DNA of 64,000 nt from Bacillus siamensis KCTC 13613 (GCF_000262045.1 NZ_AJVF01000039.1:682001-746000); one strand, 5' to 3'; positions 1 to 8,541 are shown, counted from the stretch's first letter. Made by a program: numbers and translations. Notes: generated by a model not told the origin, from the letters alone.

Positions 1-1
1 A

Positions 2-1069
2 ACCCATCTTGGTTTAATCGGCACATTTTCCACATCGTTCACTGAGCCGTTCACCATCGCAAGACAGCTCATGTCTCTTGACCATATCAGCGGCGGCCGG
101 GCGGGCTGGAATCTCGTCACTTCTCCGCAGGCGGGGGCTGCGCGCAATCACAGCAAGGAAAGCCTTCCCGACCATAGCCGGCGCTACGCCATCGCCCAGG
201 AACATGTGGACGTGGTGCGCGGTCTGTGGAATTCCTGGGAAGAAGATGCCTTCGTCCGCAACAAAGAAACCGGACAGTTTTTTGATCCTGACAAACTGCA
301 TCGTCTGTATCACAAAGGCGAGTATTTTCAAGTGGAGGGCCCGCTGAATATCGGCCGGTCCAAACAGGGAGAGCCGGTCGTTTTCCAAGCGGGGTCTTCA
401 GAAACCGGCCGGTCGTTTGCCGCGCGGAATGCCGATGCGGTCTTTACGCACTCCAATTCACTTGAGGAAACGAAAGCTTTTTATGATGATGTGAAGAAGC
501 GGGCGGCGGATTACGGCCGGGACGCTTCCAAACTGCGGATCTTTCCGGGAATCAGTCCGATTATAGCCGGCTCACAAGAAGAAGCGGAAGCGAAATATCA
601 GGAATTCGCCGAGCTGATTCCGATAGAGAACGCCGTTAAATATGTGGCCAGATTTTTTGACGATTATGATCTGAGCCGTTTTCCGCTGGATGAGCCGTTT
701 CCTGATTTGGGCGACGTCGGAAAAAACGCGTTTCAAAGCACGACAGACCGTATCAAAAGAGAGGCGAAATCCCGGAATCTTACGCTGCGTCAAGTGGCGC
801 GCGAAGCCGCGTTTCCGCGAACCAACTTTATCGGGACACCGGAACGTGTGGCATCATTAATTGAAACATGGTTTCAGCGGGAAGCAGCGGATGGGTTTAT
901 CATTCACTCTGACATCCCGGGCATGCTTGAAGCCTTTGTGGATGATGTCATACCGATCCTTCAGGAAAAGGGGCTGTACCGAAAAAGCTATCCGGCGGAT
1001 ACACTGCGGGGGAATCTCGGATTGGATATTCCGGTCTGCAAACCAAATCCGATTTTGAGCAGAAACTAA
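2..1069 (+). CDS. NtaA/SnaA/DszA-type FMN-dependent monooxygenase, 5' end outside window
   Basis: The reading frame is open from base 2, so the protein starts before the window. The first visible residues (THLGLIGTFSTSFTEPFTIA, then LDHISGGRAGWNLVTS) match the interior of the NtaA/SnaA/SoxA(DszA) branch of bacterial luciferase-like flavin monooxygenases. These use reduced FMN from a partner reductase to oxidise small sulfur, nitrogen or chelator compounds. Further family blocks are visible: PVVFQAGSSETGRSFAARNADAVF and the C-terminal GTPERVASLIETWF followed by DGFIIHSDIPG. About 355 residues are seen of a usual 440-450. B. subtilis relatives include YxeK, but the substrate cannot be read from sequence. 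The ATG at 71 is internal to the conserved fold and is not the start. Confidence 0.8.
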   Translation, partial: THLGLIGTFSTSFTEPFTIARQLMSLDHISGGRAGWNLVTSPQAGAARNHSKESLPDHSRRYAIAQEHVDVVRGLWNSWEEDAFVRNKETGQFFDPDKLHRLYHKGEYFQVEGPLNIGRSKQGEPVVFQAGSSETGRSFAARNADAVFTHSNSLEETKAFYDDVKKRAADYGRDASKLRIFPGISPIIAGSQEEAEAKYQEFAELIPIENAVKYVARFFDDYDLSRFPLDEPFPDLGDVGKNAFQSTTDRIKREAKSRNLTLRQVAREAAFPRTNFIGTPERVASLIETWFQREAADGFIIHSDIPGMLEAFVDDVIPILQEKGLYRKSYPADTLRGNLGLDIPVCKPNPILSRN

Positions 1070-1126
1070 ATGTTTCTGCTTTTTCTGCTGCTTCCAACCC
1101 CCGTCATTAAAGCATTTCAAAAAAAA

Positions 1127-1144
1127 TATACTGATTTCGAGATA
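1127..1144. promoter_or_regulatory. candidate MhqR operator upstream of azoR2
   Basis: The right half TTCGAGATA exactly fits the half-site I recall for MhqR (TATCTCGAATTCGAGATA); overall 14 of 18 positions match. It sits 8 bases upstream of the azoR2 -35 element. azoR2 belongs to the MhqR quinone-stress regulon in B. subtilis, so location and gene agree, although the left half is degenerate. Confidence 0.45.
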
Positions 1145-1151
1145 TTATTGT

Positions 1152-1180
1152 TGCTAAAAGATTTTTTTGTAACTATAATT
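1152..1180 (+). promoter_or_regulatory. sigma-A promoter of azoR2
   Basis: TTGCTA (1152-1157), a 17-base spacer and a perfect TATAAT (1175-1180). The palindrome ACTGATCAGT (1190-1199) lies at about the transcription start. Confidence 0.65.
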
Positions 1181-1263
1181 ATTACAGAACTGATCAGTAT
1201 AAAAAAACATTCATATTTCATAATAAATATGTGTGTAATCTGAAAACGAAAGGGCTGTTTACA

Positions 1264-1899
1264 ATGGCAAAAGTACTTTATATCACTGCTCATCCTCATG
1301 ATGAAAAGACATCTTACAGCATGGCGACAGGAAAAGCGTTTATCGATTCTTATAAAGAATCAAACCCGAATGATGAGGTTGTACATATCGACCTTTACAA
1401 AGAAAACATTCCTCATATCGACGCGGATGTATTCAGCGGCTGGGGAAAACTTCAATCCGGCACAGGTTTTGAAGAGCTTTCTGAAAATGAAAAAGCGAAA
1501 GTCGGCCGTCTGAACGAGCTGAGCGATCAATTCGCATCTGCTGACAAATACGTATTCGTTACACCGCTTTGGAACTTCTCATTCCCGCCTGTTATGAAAG
1601 CGTATCTTGATTCTGTAGCTGTAGCCGGAAAATCATTCAAATATACAGAACAAGGCCCGATCGGTCTGTTGACAGACAAAAAAGCGCTCCACATTCAGGC
1701 GCGCGGAGGCTATTACTCTGAAGGCCCGGCGGCTGACATGGAAATGGGCCACCGTTACATCGGCATCATGATGAACTTCTTCGGCGTTCCTTCTTTCGAC
1801 GGATTAATCGTTGAAGGTCATAATGCTGAACCGAATAAAGCACAGCAAATTAAAGAAGATGCGATTGCCCGCGCGAAAGAAGCCGGAAAATCATTCTAA
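1264..1899 (+). CDS. azoR2: FMN-dependent NADH-azoreductase / quinone reductase
   Basis: This 211-residue flavodoxin-fold protein reduces azo dyes and quinones by two-electron transfer from NADH with bound FMN, protecting the cytoplasm from quinone and aldehyde stress. It begins [19 protein letters not shown] and contains the AzoR signature [21 protein letters not shown] and the FMN-side loop [13 protein letters not shown]. Length and sequence match B. subtilis AzoR2 (YvaB). The ATG at 1264 is preferred over an upstream in-frame start because it gives the usual N-terminus and follows a purine-rich AAAGGG. The gene is monocistronic: its own promoter lies at 1152-1180 and a terminator shared with convergent iolW follows. 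Confidence 0.93.
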   Translation: MAKVLYITAHPHDEKTSYSMATGKAFIDSYKESNPNDEVVHIDLYKENIPHIDADVFSGWGKLQSGTGFEELSENEKAKVGRLNELSDQFASADKYVFVTPLWNFSFPPVMKAYLDSVAVAGKSFKYTEQGPIGLLTDKKALHIQARGGYYSEGPAADMEMGHRYIGIMMNFFGVPSFDGLIVEGHNAEPNKAQQIKEDAIARAKEAGKSF

Positions 1900-1902
1900 T
1901 CT

Positions 1903-1940
1903 AAAAAAACCTCCCAGCTGATACGGCTGGGGGGTTTTTT
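1903..1940. terminator. bidirectional terminator between azoR2 and iolW
   Basis: The stem AACCtCCCAGC / GCTGGGgGGTT is flanked by A and T runs on the two sides, so it can end both convergent transcripts. Confidence 0.85.
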
Positions 1941-1943
1941 ATA

Positions 1944-2984
1944 TTAAAGGGCAATCGTCCGTTTTTGTTCGCTGCTTTTCATCACCGCTTCAATGACACG
2001 GATGACATCGATGCCTTCTTCCGCCGTAACAGGAAGCGGTTTTCCGTTTAAGATGCTGTCTGCCAGCCGTTTGTAGTACGTAAGGTAAGATCCGTTCTCA
2101 GAGGGGATTATTTCTGTATGTCTTTTCTCATCCGCTGCGGTTGTCAGCTCACCGAAGCTGTCAGGGTCATCGGCCCCCCAGCTCTCGTCAATCGGCTTTT
2201 GGCCGGCTGAAAGCGCAGCTTCCTGTCCGTCCTTTCCGTATTTGATAAAGCTTGCATTCAGTCCGTGAATCTGATAGCGCGGGCCGCTTGCCGCATTCAT
2301 GGAGCCGGATTGAAGAATGACCTGGAGTTTGCCGTAATGGAGCGCGGCCAGAAAATAATCGACGGTTTCACTGTTGTCCCGCTGTTTCATCACATGTGCG
2401 GTGACGGATTCCGGCATTCCGAAAAGCAGGAGTGTCTGGTCAATAATATGTGAACCGAGATCATACAGCGTTCCCGTGGCGGGTCCGCTTTTTTCGCGCC
2501 ATCTTTCTTGTACAACCGGGTTGTATAGATCGTAGTTGACTTGATATGTATGAATGTCTTGAAGCGCCCCGTCCCGAATCAGCTTTTGAATCGTTAAAAA
2601 GTCATTGTCCCAGCGCCGGTTGTGATACACGCTAAGCAAGACGCCTTTATTTTCAGCCGTTCTTCTCAGCTCCTCCGCTTCTGCTGAAGTCGCCGTCATC
2701 GGCTTTTCCACGACGGTGTGTTTCCCCGCAAGGAGACATTTCATCGCTGATTCATAATGCATTCCGCTCGGTGTCGTAACGATGACGAGATCAATATCAG
2801 GGTCACCGGTGATGTCTTCAATCTTGCGCACGGCTTCAGCCCCCGGCAGATCACGTTTGACCTCATCCGTTCTGGAGGTCATGACTTTTTTGATCTGATA
2901 ATCATCAAGGACGTCCAAAAGCGGCGCATGAAAGACTTTCCCCGACAGACCATATCCCAATATGCCAACCTGTATCGTTTTCAA
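1944..2984 (-). CDS. iolW: NADP-dependent scyllo-inositol dehydrogenase (Gfo/Idh/MocA family)
   Basis: A 346-residue cytosolic oxidoreductase that interconverts scyllo-inosose and scyllo-inositol with NADPH. The N-terminal Rossmann motif is VGILGYGLSGKVFHAPLL (residues about 6-23), followed by TTPSGMHYESAMKCLLAGKHTVVEKPMT, which contains the EKP motif holding the catalytic lysine of this family. The GTLYDLGSHIIDQ segment carries the conserved D and H. It matches B. subtilis IolW (YvaA). The start codon is TTG at 2984, with AGGGGGA about 7 bases upstream. It stands apart from the iol operon and is divergent from csoR, sharing a roughly 135-base intergenic region. Confidence 0.92.
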   Translation of the reverse strand: MKTIQVGILGYGLSGKVFHAPLLDVLDDYQIKKVMTSRTDEVKRDLPGAEAVRKIEDITGDPDIDLVIVTTPSGMHYESAMKCLLAGKHTVVEKPMTATSAEAEELRRTAENKGVLLSVYHNRRWDNDFLTIQKLIRDGALQDIHTYQVNYDLYNPVVQERWREKSGPATGTLYDLGSHIIDQTLLLFGMPESVTAHVMKQRDNSETVDYFLAALHYGKLQVILQSGSMNAASGPRYQIHGLNASFIKYGKDGQEAALSAGQKPIDESWGADDPDSFGELTTAADEKRHTEIIPSENGSYLTYYKRLADSILNGKPLPVTAEEGIDVIRVIEAVMKSSEQKRTIAL

Positions 2985-3061
2985 TGAACTTCCCCCTCTT
3001 GATATGTGATAACAATATATACCCCGCAGGTGTACTGGTAAAACTTGTGTGTTGAAAATTT

Positions 3062-3090
3062 TTTACACCGGTTTTTCAAGTCTGTATAAT
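3062..3090 (+). promoter_or_regulatory. sigma-A promoter of csoR
   Basis: TTTACA (3062-3067), a 17-base spacer and a perfect TATAAT (3085-3090) preceded by TG, so it is also an extended -10. No copper operator is visible here, consistent with constitutive csoR expression. Confidence 0.7.
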
Positions 3091-3121
3091 AAAGATAACG
3101 AAGAAAAAAACGAGGTGGAAA

Positions 3122-3427
3122 ATGGACAAACATACCGAACATCAATCGTTAAATCATAAAAGCGCCAAGGAAAAAGACCAGATTCTGAACCGGCTGAAAC
3201 GGATTGAAGGCCAAGTCAGGGGCATTCAGAACATGGTGGAAAACGAACGATATTGCGTGGATATTCTCGTGCAGATTTCAGCCGTTCAGGCGGCCATGCA
3301 AAAAGTCGCGTTTCATCTGCTGGAAGATCACGCCCATCACTGCGTAGCCGGCGCCATTGAGAGCGGAAACGGGGAGCAGGCGATTGCCGAGCTGCTGGAT
3401 GTCGTGAAAAAAATCGCGAAATCATGA
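3122..3427 (+). CDS. csoR: copper(I)-sensing transcriptional repressor
   Basis: A 101-residue all-helical DNA-binding repressor. Cu(I) binding releases it from the copZA operator. The three Cu(I) ligands of the family are present at the same positions as in B. subtilis: Cys45 (ENERYCVDIL), His70 (LLEDHAHHC) and Cys74. The family signature ILNRLKRIEGQVRGI (residues 21-35) supplies the basic surface that contacts DNA. The start is ATG 3122, with AGGTGG just upstream. It is immediately followed by the copZ operator and promoter, the same arrangement as B. subtilis csoR-copZA. Confidence 0.96.
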   Translation: MDKHTEHQSLNHKSAKEKDQILNRLKRIEGQVRGIQNMVENERYCVDILVQISAVQAAMQKVAFHLLEDHAHHCVAGAIESGNGEQAIAELLDVVKKIAKS

Positions 3428-3444
3428 AATAAAATGTTTTGAAA

Positions 3445-3464
3445 TACCCTACAGGGGTATGGTA
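3445..3464. promoter_or_regulatory. CsoR operator of copZ
   Basis: The GC-rich pseudo-palindrome TACCCTACAGGGGTA matches the known CsoR box ahead of copZA. It lies between a TTGAAA -35-like element (3439-3444) and the copZ start, so bound CsoR would block the promoter. Confidence 0.85.
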
Positions 3465-3502
3465 ACATGAAGAAGAAAAAACAAGACGTGGAGGGAATCA
3501 TC

Positions 3503-3709
3503 ATGGAACAAAAAACACTGCAAGTCGAAGGCATGTCCTGTCAGCACTGCGTCAAAGCAGTAGAGACCGGAGTAGGAGAACTGAACGGAGTGACGGCGGT
3601 TCAGGTGAAATTGGAAGCCGGACAGGTGGATGTGACGTTTGATGAGAACAAAGTCTCCGTATCAGATATAAAAGACGCGATTGAAGATCAAGGTTATGAC
3701 GTCGTATAA
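3503..3709 (+). CDS. copZ: copper chaperone
   Basis: A 68-residue single heavy-metal-associated (HMA) domain with a beta-alpha-beta fold. It carries Cu(I) to the N-terminal domains of CopA. The metal site is GMSCQHC (Cys13 and Cys16). The remaining sequence (VKAVETGVGELNGV, then IKDAIEDQGYDVV) is nearly identical to B. subtilis CopZ. ATG 3503 is chosen because GTGGAGGG precedes it and it gives the canonical MEQKTLQVEGM start; an upstream in-frame ATG would add a lysine-rich tail overlapping the promoter. It lies 83 bases ahead of copA, and that gap holds a hairpin and a second CsoR-like palindrome. Confidence 0.96.
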   Translation: MEQKTLQVEGMSCQHCVKAVETGVGELNGVTAVQVKLEAGQVDVTFDENKVSVSDIKDAIEDQGYDVV

Positions 3710-3717
3710 GGTTTATC

Positions 3718-3747
3718 GCGCTTCGGGAACGGGCGCGGTTTTCTTTT
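3718..3747 (+). terminator. possible attenuating terminator between copZ and copA
   Basis: The stem CGCGC (3718-3722) / GCGCG (about 3733-3737) is followed by the T-rich run GTTTTCTTTT. The stem is short with a large loop, so it may be a partial terminator giving more copZ than copA transcript. Confidence 0.45.
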
Positions 3748-3755
3748 ATGAAAAT

Positions 3756-3773
3756 GATACCCCCTGGGGGTTT
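3756..3773. promoter_or_regulatory. second CsoR-like palindrome, upstream of copA
   Basis: The sequence ATACCCCCTGGGGGTTT contains a perfect 13-base palindrome (ACCCCCTGGGGGT). It resembles the upstream CsoR box in its ATACCC and GGGGT halves. It lies about 20 bases before the copA start. Confidence 0.5.
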
Positions 3774-3792
3774 GTGAGAAGAGGTGAGGGCA

Positions 3793-6222
3793 TTGAGTGA
3801 ACCGAAAGAGATAACCATTCAAGTGGGAGGCATGACATGCGCCGCCTGCGCTTCAAGAATTGAAAAAGGACTGAAACGGATGGACGGCGTCAATGACGCT
3901 TCCGTCAATCTTGCGCTTGAGACCTCAAATATTTCCTATCAGCCTGACAAAATCGAAGCTGGCGCCATAAAGGATAAAATTGAAAAACTCGGCTATCACG
4001 TTGTGACGGAAAAAGCCGATTTTCAGATTGAAGGCATGACGTGTGCCGCCTGCGCCAATCGGATTGAAAAGCGCCTGAACAAAATAGAGGGCGTTGTGGG
4101 CGCGCCGGTGAATTTCGCCCTTGAAACGGTCTCCGTTGAATACAATCCCAAAGAGGTGACACCGCAAGAACTGAAAGAGACCGTGGCAAAACTCGGCTAT
4201 CGATTAGAAGATAAGGAAGCGGACGGCCAAGACGGCGGATTATCTCAAAAGGAAAAAGAACAGCGTAAACAGCTGATCAGGCTGATATTTTCTGCCGTTC
4301 TCTCCTTTCCGCTTCTATGGTCGATGGTCAGCCATTTTTCTTTTACTTCTTTTATCTGGATGCCGGATATCCTGATGAATCCGTGGCTGCAATTCGCGCT
4401 TGCCACCCCGGTGCAGCTCGTCATCGGCTGGCCTTTTTATACGGGAGCGTACAAGGCGCTGAGAAACAAAAGCGCCAATATGGATGTTCTCGTTGCGCTC
4501 GGAACGACGGCCGCTTACGCGTACAGCCTGTACATGACGATTGCGTCTCTCGGGCGAAACGGCCATGCCGAGGGGCTTTATTATGAAACGAGCGCCATTT
4601 TGCTGACTTTGATTTTGCTTGGAAAGCTTTTAGAGATGAAAGCAAAAGGCCGCTCATCAGAAGCGATTAAAAAGTTAATGAAGCTTCAGGCGAAGACGGC
4701 GGCTGTTGAGCGGGAAGGGAAGGTACAGGTGATTCCGATTGACGAGGTCCGGACGGGGGACATCGTATATGTGAAACCGGGAGAACGCGTTCCTGTCGAT
4801 GGCGAAGTGATTGAAGGCCATTCCGCCATTGATGAATCGATGATTACGGGAGAAAGCATGCCTGCAGATAAGTCTCCGGGGAGCACCGTCACTGGGGCGA
4901 CGATCAATGCAAACGGCTTTCTCAAAATCAGAGCGGTGAATGTCGGGAAAGATACCGCGCTTGCACACATTATTAAAATCGTGGAAGAAGCCCAAGGATC
5001 AAAAGCGCCCATTCAGCGTCTCGCGGATCACATTTCAGGCATTTTCGTCCCGATTGTGCTGGGATTGGCCGTGGTGACTTTTCTCATTTGGTATGTATGG
5101 GTATCTCCGGGACAGTTTTCTGAAGCGATCGGCAAATTCATCGCCGTGCTTGTCATTGCCTGTCCGTGCGCCCTCGGGCTCGCCACTCCGACGAGCATTA
5201 TGGCGGGCTCCGGCCGCGCCGCTGAATTCGGCATTCTCTTTAAAGGCGGAGAGCACTTAGAAAAGACCCAGCGTCTGACGACAATCGTACTGGATAAAAC
5301 CGGAACGGTGACAAACGGCAGACCGGTGCTGACAGACGCCGTACCGGCAGCGGGAATGAACGAAGAGGAGCTCCTGCGGCTTGCGGCCGCCGCTGAAGCG
5401 GGATCGGAGCACCCGCTTGGAGAAGCCATCGTTTCAGGAGCCGAAAAACGGGGGATTTCCATTCCGAAACTAACCCGTTTCCAAGCCCGGATCGGTTCCG
5501 GAATCTATGCAGAGGCTGACGGGAGAACGATTCTTGCCGGATCAAGACGGCTGATGGAATCGGAACACATTGAGCATAGTGCATTGCTTCCGCACATGAC
5601 CCGCTTGGAGGCGGAAGGAAAAACGGTGATGCTTATTGCGGCAGACGGCAAAGCGGCGGGGCTTATCGCAGTCGCCGATACGATCAAAGAAACATCTCAG
5701 GCTGCGGTGAAACGCCTGAAGGATATGGGCCTTGACGTCATCATGATGACCGGTGACAACCAAAAGACGGCGGAAGCCATTGCTAAAGCCGCAGGCATCA
5801 GCAGTGTGATTGCCGAAGTGCTTCCCGAACAAAAGGCAGCGGAGATTTCCCGGCTGCAAAAAGAAGGCCGGCGCGTGGCAATGGTCGGCGACGGCATCAA
5901 TGATGCTCCGGCGCTGGCTGTGGCCGATATCGGGATGGCCATCGGCACCGGCACCGATATCGCAATGGAAGCAGCGGACATTACGCTGATCCGCGGAGAC
6001 CTGAACGGCATTGCCGACGCCATCGGCATGAGCAGGCTGACTATGAGAAACATCAAGCAGAATTTAGGATGGGCATTGGGCTACAACACCATAGGCATTC
6101 CGATTGCGGCAGCCGGCTTTCTTGCTCCGTGGGTGGCAGGGGCCGCCATGGCGTTCAGCTCGGTATCGGTCGTCCTTAATGCTTTGCGTTTACAGAAGGT
6201 GAAAAAAGACAAAATCGGGTGA
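3793..6222 (+). CDS. copA: Cu(I)-exporting P1B-type ATPase
   Basis: An 809-residue membrane pump that exports cytoplasmic Cu(I) using ATP. Two N-terminal HMA domains carry GMTCAAC (Cys16/Cys19 and Cys84/Cys87). Membrane helices follow, with the transport motif CPC (Cys457-Pro-Cys459, within ACPCALGLATPT). The phosphorylation motif DKTGTVT has Asp501, and TGD and GDGINDAPAL complete the catalytic core. Cytoplasmic Cu(I) comes from CopZ. TTG 3793 is taken as the start because GAGGTG ends 6 bases before it and it gives MSEPKEI as in B. subtilis; GTG 3784 lies too close to that site. The 3' terminator overlaps the stop codon. Confidence 0.95.
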   Translation: MSEPKEITIQVGGMTCAACASRIEKGLKRMDGVNDASVNLALETSNISYQPDKIEAGAIKDKIEKLGYHVVTEKADFQIEGMTCAACANRIEKRLNKIEGVVGAPVNFALETVSVEYNPKEVTPQELKETVAKLGYRLEDKEADGQDGGLSQKEKEQRKQLIRLIFSAVLSFPLLWSMVSHFSFTSFIWMPDILMNPWLQFALATPVQLVIGWPFYTGAYKALRNKSANMDVLVALGTTAAYAYSLYMTIASLGRNGHAEGLYYETSAILLTLILLGKLLEMKAKGRSSEAIKKLMKLQAKTAAVEREGKVQVIPIDEVRTGDIVYVKPGERVPVDGEVIEGHSAIDESMITGESMPADKSPGSTVTGATINANGFLKIRAVNVGKDTALAHIIKIVEEAQGSKAPIQRLADHISGIFVPIVLGLAVVTFLIWYVWVSPGQFSEAIGKFIAVLVIACPCALGLATPTSIMAGSGRAAEFGILFKGGEHLEKTQRLTTIVLDKTGTVTNGRPVLTDAVPAAGMNEEELLRLAAAAEAGSEHPLGEAIVSGAEKRGISIPKLTRFQARIGSGIYAEADGRTILAGSRRLMESEHIEHSALLPHMTRLEAEGKTVMLIAADGKAAGLIAVADTIKETSQAAVKRLKDMGLDVIMMTGDNQKTAEAIAKAAGISSVIAEVLPEQKAAEISRLQKEGRRVAMVGDGINDAPALAVADIGMAIGTGTDIAMEAADITLIRGDLNGIADAIGMSRLTMRNIKQNLGWALGYNTIGIPIAAAGFLAPWVAGAAMAFSSVSVVLNALRLQKVKKDKIG

Positions 6223-6240
6223 TGCCGGTTTTGTCTTTTT
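6204..6240 (+). terminator. copA terminator overlapping the stop codon
   Basis: The stem AAGACAAAAtCGG / CCGgTTTTGTCTT has the TGA stop (6220-6222) in its loop region and ends in T6. The final coding codons form the 5' arm. Confidence 0.85.
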
Positions 6241-6242
6241 TA

Positions 6243-6272
6243 TTGACACTTTATTCAAAACTTGCATATAAT
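6243..6272 (+). promoter_or_regulatory. sigma-A promoter of cadA
   Basis: Perfect TTGACA (6243-6248), an 18-base spacer and perfect TATAAT (6267-6272). A repressor is therefore needed to keep it off without metal. Confidence 0.8.
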
Positions 6273-6284
6273 ATAGAAAACAAC

Positions 6285-6306
6285 TATATGAACATATGCT
6301 CATATA
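6285..6306. promoter_or_regulatory. ArsR-family (CzrA-type) operator of cadA
   Basis: The half-sites TATATGAACAT and ATGCTCATATA form an 11+11 inverted repeat with only one mismatched pair. It lies from about +6 to +27 relative to the expected start. This is the pattern bound by CzrA, which represses cadA in B. subtilis. Confidence 0.75.
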
Positions 6307-6371
6307 TATAATTTCGTTTAGCTGCATTGATATTATGGGAATCCTATTACGGAAAGTAGGGTGAGTCGAAA

Positions 6372-8483
6372 ATGAAAGCGGCAAAAGGTGAATTTGTGTT
6401 AGACGGACTTGATTGCAGCAACTGTGCAAAAAAAATAGAAAACGGCGTAAAAGCCATTGACGGCATCGACGGCTGTGCTGTCAATTTTGCGGCAAGCACC
6501 ATCACGGTTTCGGCCGGGGGCAAAGATGAGCAATGGATGAAAGACGAAGTCGCAAAAAAAGTAAAGTCCATTGATCCTCATGTGACCGTCCGTTCGAAGC
6601 ATGAGGACAAACCCGGAGAGGATGAATACCGCAAAAAGCTGCAGCTGATGTTAGTGAGATTGGCGGCGGGCGCCGTTTTGGCCGTCATCGCTTATTTCGC
6701 GCACACAGGCGCCGTCCTTGAGTTTCTGCTCTTTTTTGCTTCGTATTTGATCATCGGCGGCGATATCGTAGCCAGAGCGGGAAAAAATATTGTCCGCGGC
6801 CAGGTATTTGATGAGCATTTTCTGATGGCGCTTGCGACAATCGGCGCATTTATCATTCATCAGTATCCGGAAGGCGTCGCGGTCATGCTGTTCTACCAAA
6901 TCGGTGAATTGTTTCAGGGGGCGGCCGTCAGCCGATCCAGAAAATCGATCAGCGCGTTATTGGACATCCGTCCTGAGTACGCCAATGTGAAAACGGAAAA
7001 CGGCATGACTGCCGTTCCGCCGCAGGACGTTAAAGTCGGACAGGTCATCGTCGTGAATCCCGGAGAACGGATTCCGCTGGACGGAAAGGTGCTGAACGGC
7101 TCATCGATGGTTGATACATCCGCTTTAACGGGCGAATCCGTGCCGAGAAAAGCAGAGCCGGGCCAAGATGTGATGGCCGGATTTATGAACCAGAACGGCG
7201 TGCTTCATATTGAAACCTCTAAAGGATATGAAGACTCCGCCGTATCAAAAATATTGGATCTGGTCGAAAATGCGGCCGGACGCAAAGCGAAAACGGAAAA
7301 CTTTATTACGAAGTTTGCCAAGTACTATACACCGGCCGTTGTCATTGTTGCGGTGCTTCTCGCCTTTTTACCGCCGCTTTTCGTGCCGTCAGCCGCGCTA
7401 TCCGACTGGGTGTACCGGGCGCTGATTTTCCTTGTGATTTCTTGTCCGTGCGCACTTGTCGTCTCCATTCCGCTCGGGTTTTTCGGCGGTATCGGAGCCG
7501 CGTCTAAAGCAGGGGTGCTCGTGAAAGGCAGCAACTATTTAGAAGCGCTCAATCAGGTGGCATACGCCGTGTTTGATAAAACGGGAACCTTAACGAAAGG
7601 CAATTTCGCCGTTACTGATATCAAACCGGCGGCAGGATTTACGCGAGACAGCCTGCTTCATGCGGCTGCGCTTGCCGAAGTCCATTCCAATCATCCGATA
7701 GCTTCATCCATCCGTGAGGCTTACAATCAATCGCTTGCGGCTGAGGAGATTGAAGAATATGAAGAAATACCCGGACACGGCATTCGGGTGAAAACCGGCG
7801 GATCAACGATTTTGGCCGGAAATCAAAAACTGATGGCAAAAGAACAAATCGCTTTCGGCACAGCTGAAAACAACGGAACCGTCGTTTACGTTGCCGTTGA
7901 TCAGCAATATGCGGGGGCGATCGTGATCGCCGATGAAATCAAAGAGGACGCCAAACAGGCCATTGCCCGTTTAAAAGCGCTCGGCGTCAAACGGACAGTA
8001 ATGCTGACGGGTGATTCAAAGCAGACCGGTGAAGCGGTCGGCCGCGAGCTCGGTATTGATGACGTGTATACAGAACTGCTGCCGGGTGACAAAGTAGACC
8101 GAGTCGAAGAACTCGAAGCGGCGCTTGCACCGAATGAAAAACTGATGTTTGTCGGTGACGGGATTAACGATACGCCTGTGCTTGCCAGAGCTGACATCGG
8201 AGCTGCCATGGGGGCTCTCGGTTCTGATGCCGCCGTAGAAGCGGCCGATGTCGTCCTGATGACAGACCAGCCGTCAAAAGCAGCCGAAGCCATCCGGATT
8301 GCACGCCGCACACGCCGGATCGTCTGGCAGAACATTGGATTTGCTTTAGGCGTGAAAATCATTTTTCTCCTGCTTGGCGCATTCGGATTCGCCACCATGT
8401 GGGAAGCGGTCTTTTCAGATGTAGGCGTCACGCTGATCGCCGTTGCCAACGCGATGCGCGTCATGAGAGTGAAAGCGGAATAA
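6372..8483 (+). CDS. cadA: Cd2+/Zn2+/Co2+-exporting P1B-type ATPase
   Basis: A 703-residue pump that expels divalent soft metals. The single N-terminal HMA domain carries DCSNC (Cys15, Cys18), typical of CadA rather than CopA. The membrane motif is CPC (Cys358-Pro-Cys360, SCPCALVVSIPLG), the phosphorylated aspartate is Asp402 in DKTGTLT, and the TGD and GDGINDTPVLA hinge motifs are intact. Metal specificity for Zn/Cd is inferred from the SCPCALVVS helix and close similarity to B. subtilis CadA (YvgW). Expression comes from a strong promoter with an overlapping CzrA-type palindrome, independent of CsoR. Confidence 0.94.
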   Translation: MKAAKGEFVLDGLDCSNCAKKIENGVKAIDGIDGCAVNFAASTITVSAGGKDEQWMKDEVAKKVKSIDPHVTVRSKHEDKPGEDEYRKKLQLMLVRLAAGAVLAVIAYFAHTGAVLEFLLFFASYLIIGGDIVARAGKNIVRGQVFDEHFLMALATIGAFIIHQYPEGVAVMLFYQIGELFQGAAVSRSRKSISALLDIRPEYANVKTENGMTAVPPQDVKVGQVIVVNPGERIPLDGKVLNGSSMVDTSALTGESVPRKAEPGQDVMAGFMNQNGVLHIETSKGYEDSAVSKILDLVENAAGRKAKTENFITKFAKYYTPAVVIVAVLLAFLPPLFVPSAALSDWVYRALIFLVISCPCALVVSIPLGFFGGIGAASKAGVLVKGSNYLEALNQVAYAVFDKTGTLTKGNFAVTDIKPAAGFTRDSLLHAAALAEVHSNHPIASSIREAYNQSLAAEEIEEYEEIPGHGIRVKTGGSTILAGNQKLMAKEQIAFGTAENNGTVVYVAVDQQYAGAIVIADEIKEDAKQAIARLKALGVKRTVMLTGDSKQTGEAVGRELGIDDVYTELLPGDKVDRVEELEAALAPNEKLMFVGDGINDTPVLARADIGAAMGALGSDAAVEAADVVLMTDQPSKAAEAIRIARRTRRIVWQNIGFALGVKIIFLLLGAFGFATMWEAVFSDVGVTLIAVANAMRVMRVKAE

Positions 8484-8541
8484 TTGTCAAAGATAATTCG
8501 TTTTTCAGGGTTTTCTTAAACAAGGTTGTCTTGGTAAAATA

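Noticed and set aside
71..1069. ATG at 71 as the true start of the monooxygenase
   Set aside because: The frame is open to base 2, and the residues before 71 match the conserved interior of the family, so the gene is cut by the window edge.
7901..8464. 187-residue minus-strand frame opposite the end of cadA
   Set aside because: Antisense to the conserved GDGIND region; Ser/Ala-rich composition and no family resemblance.
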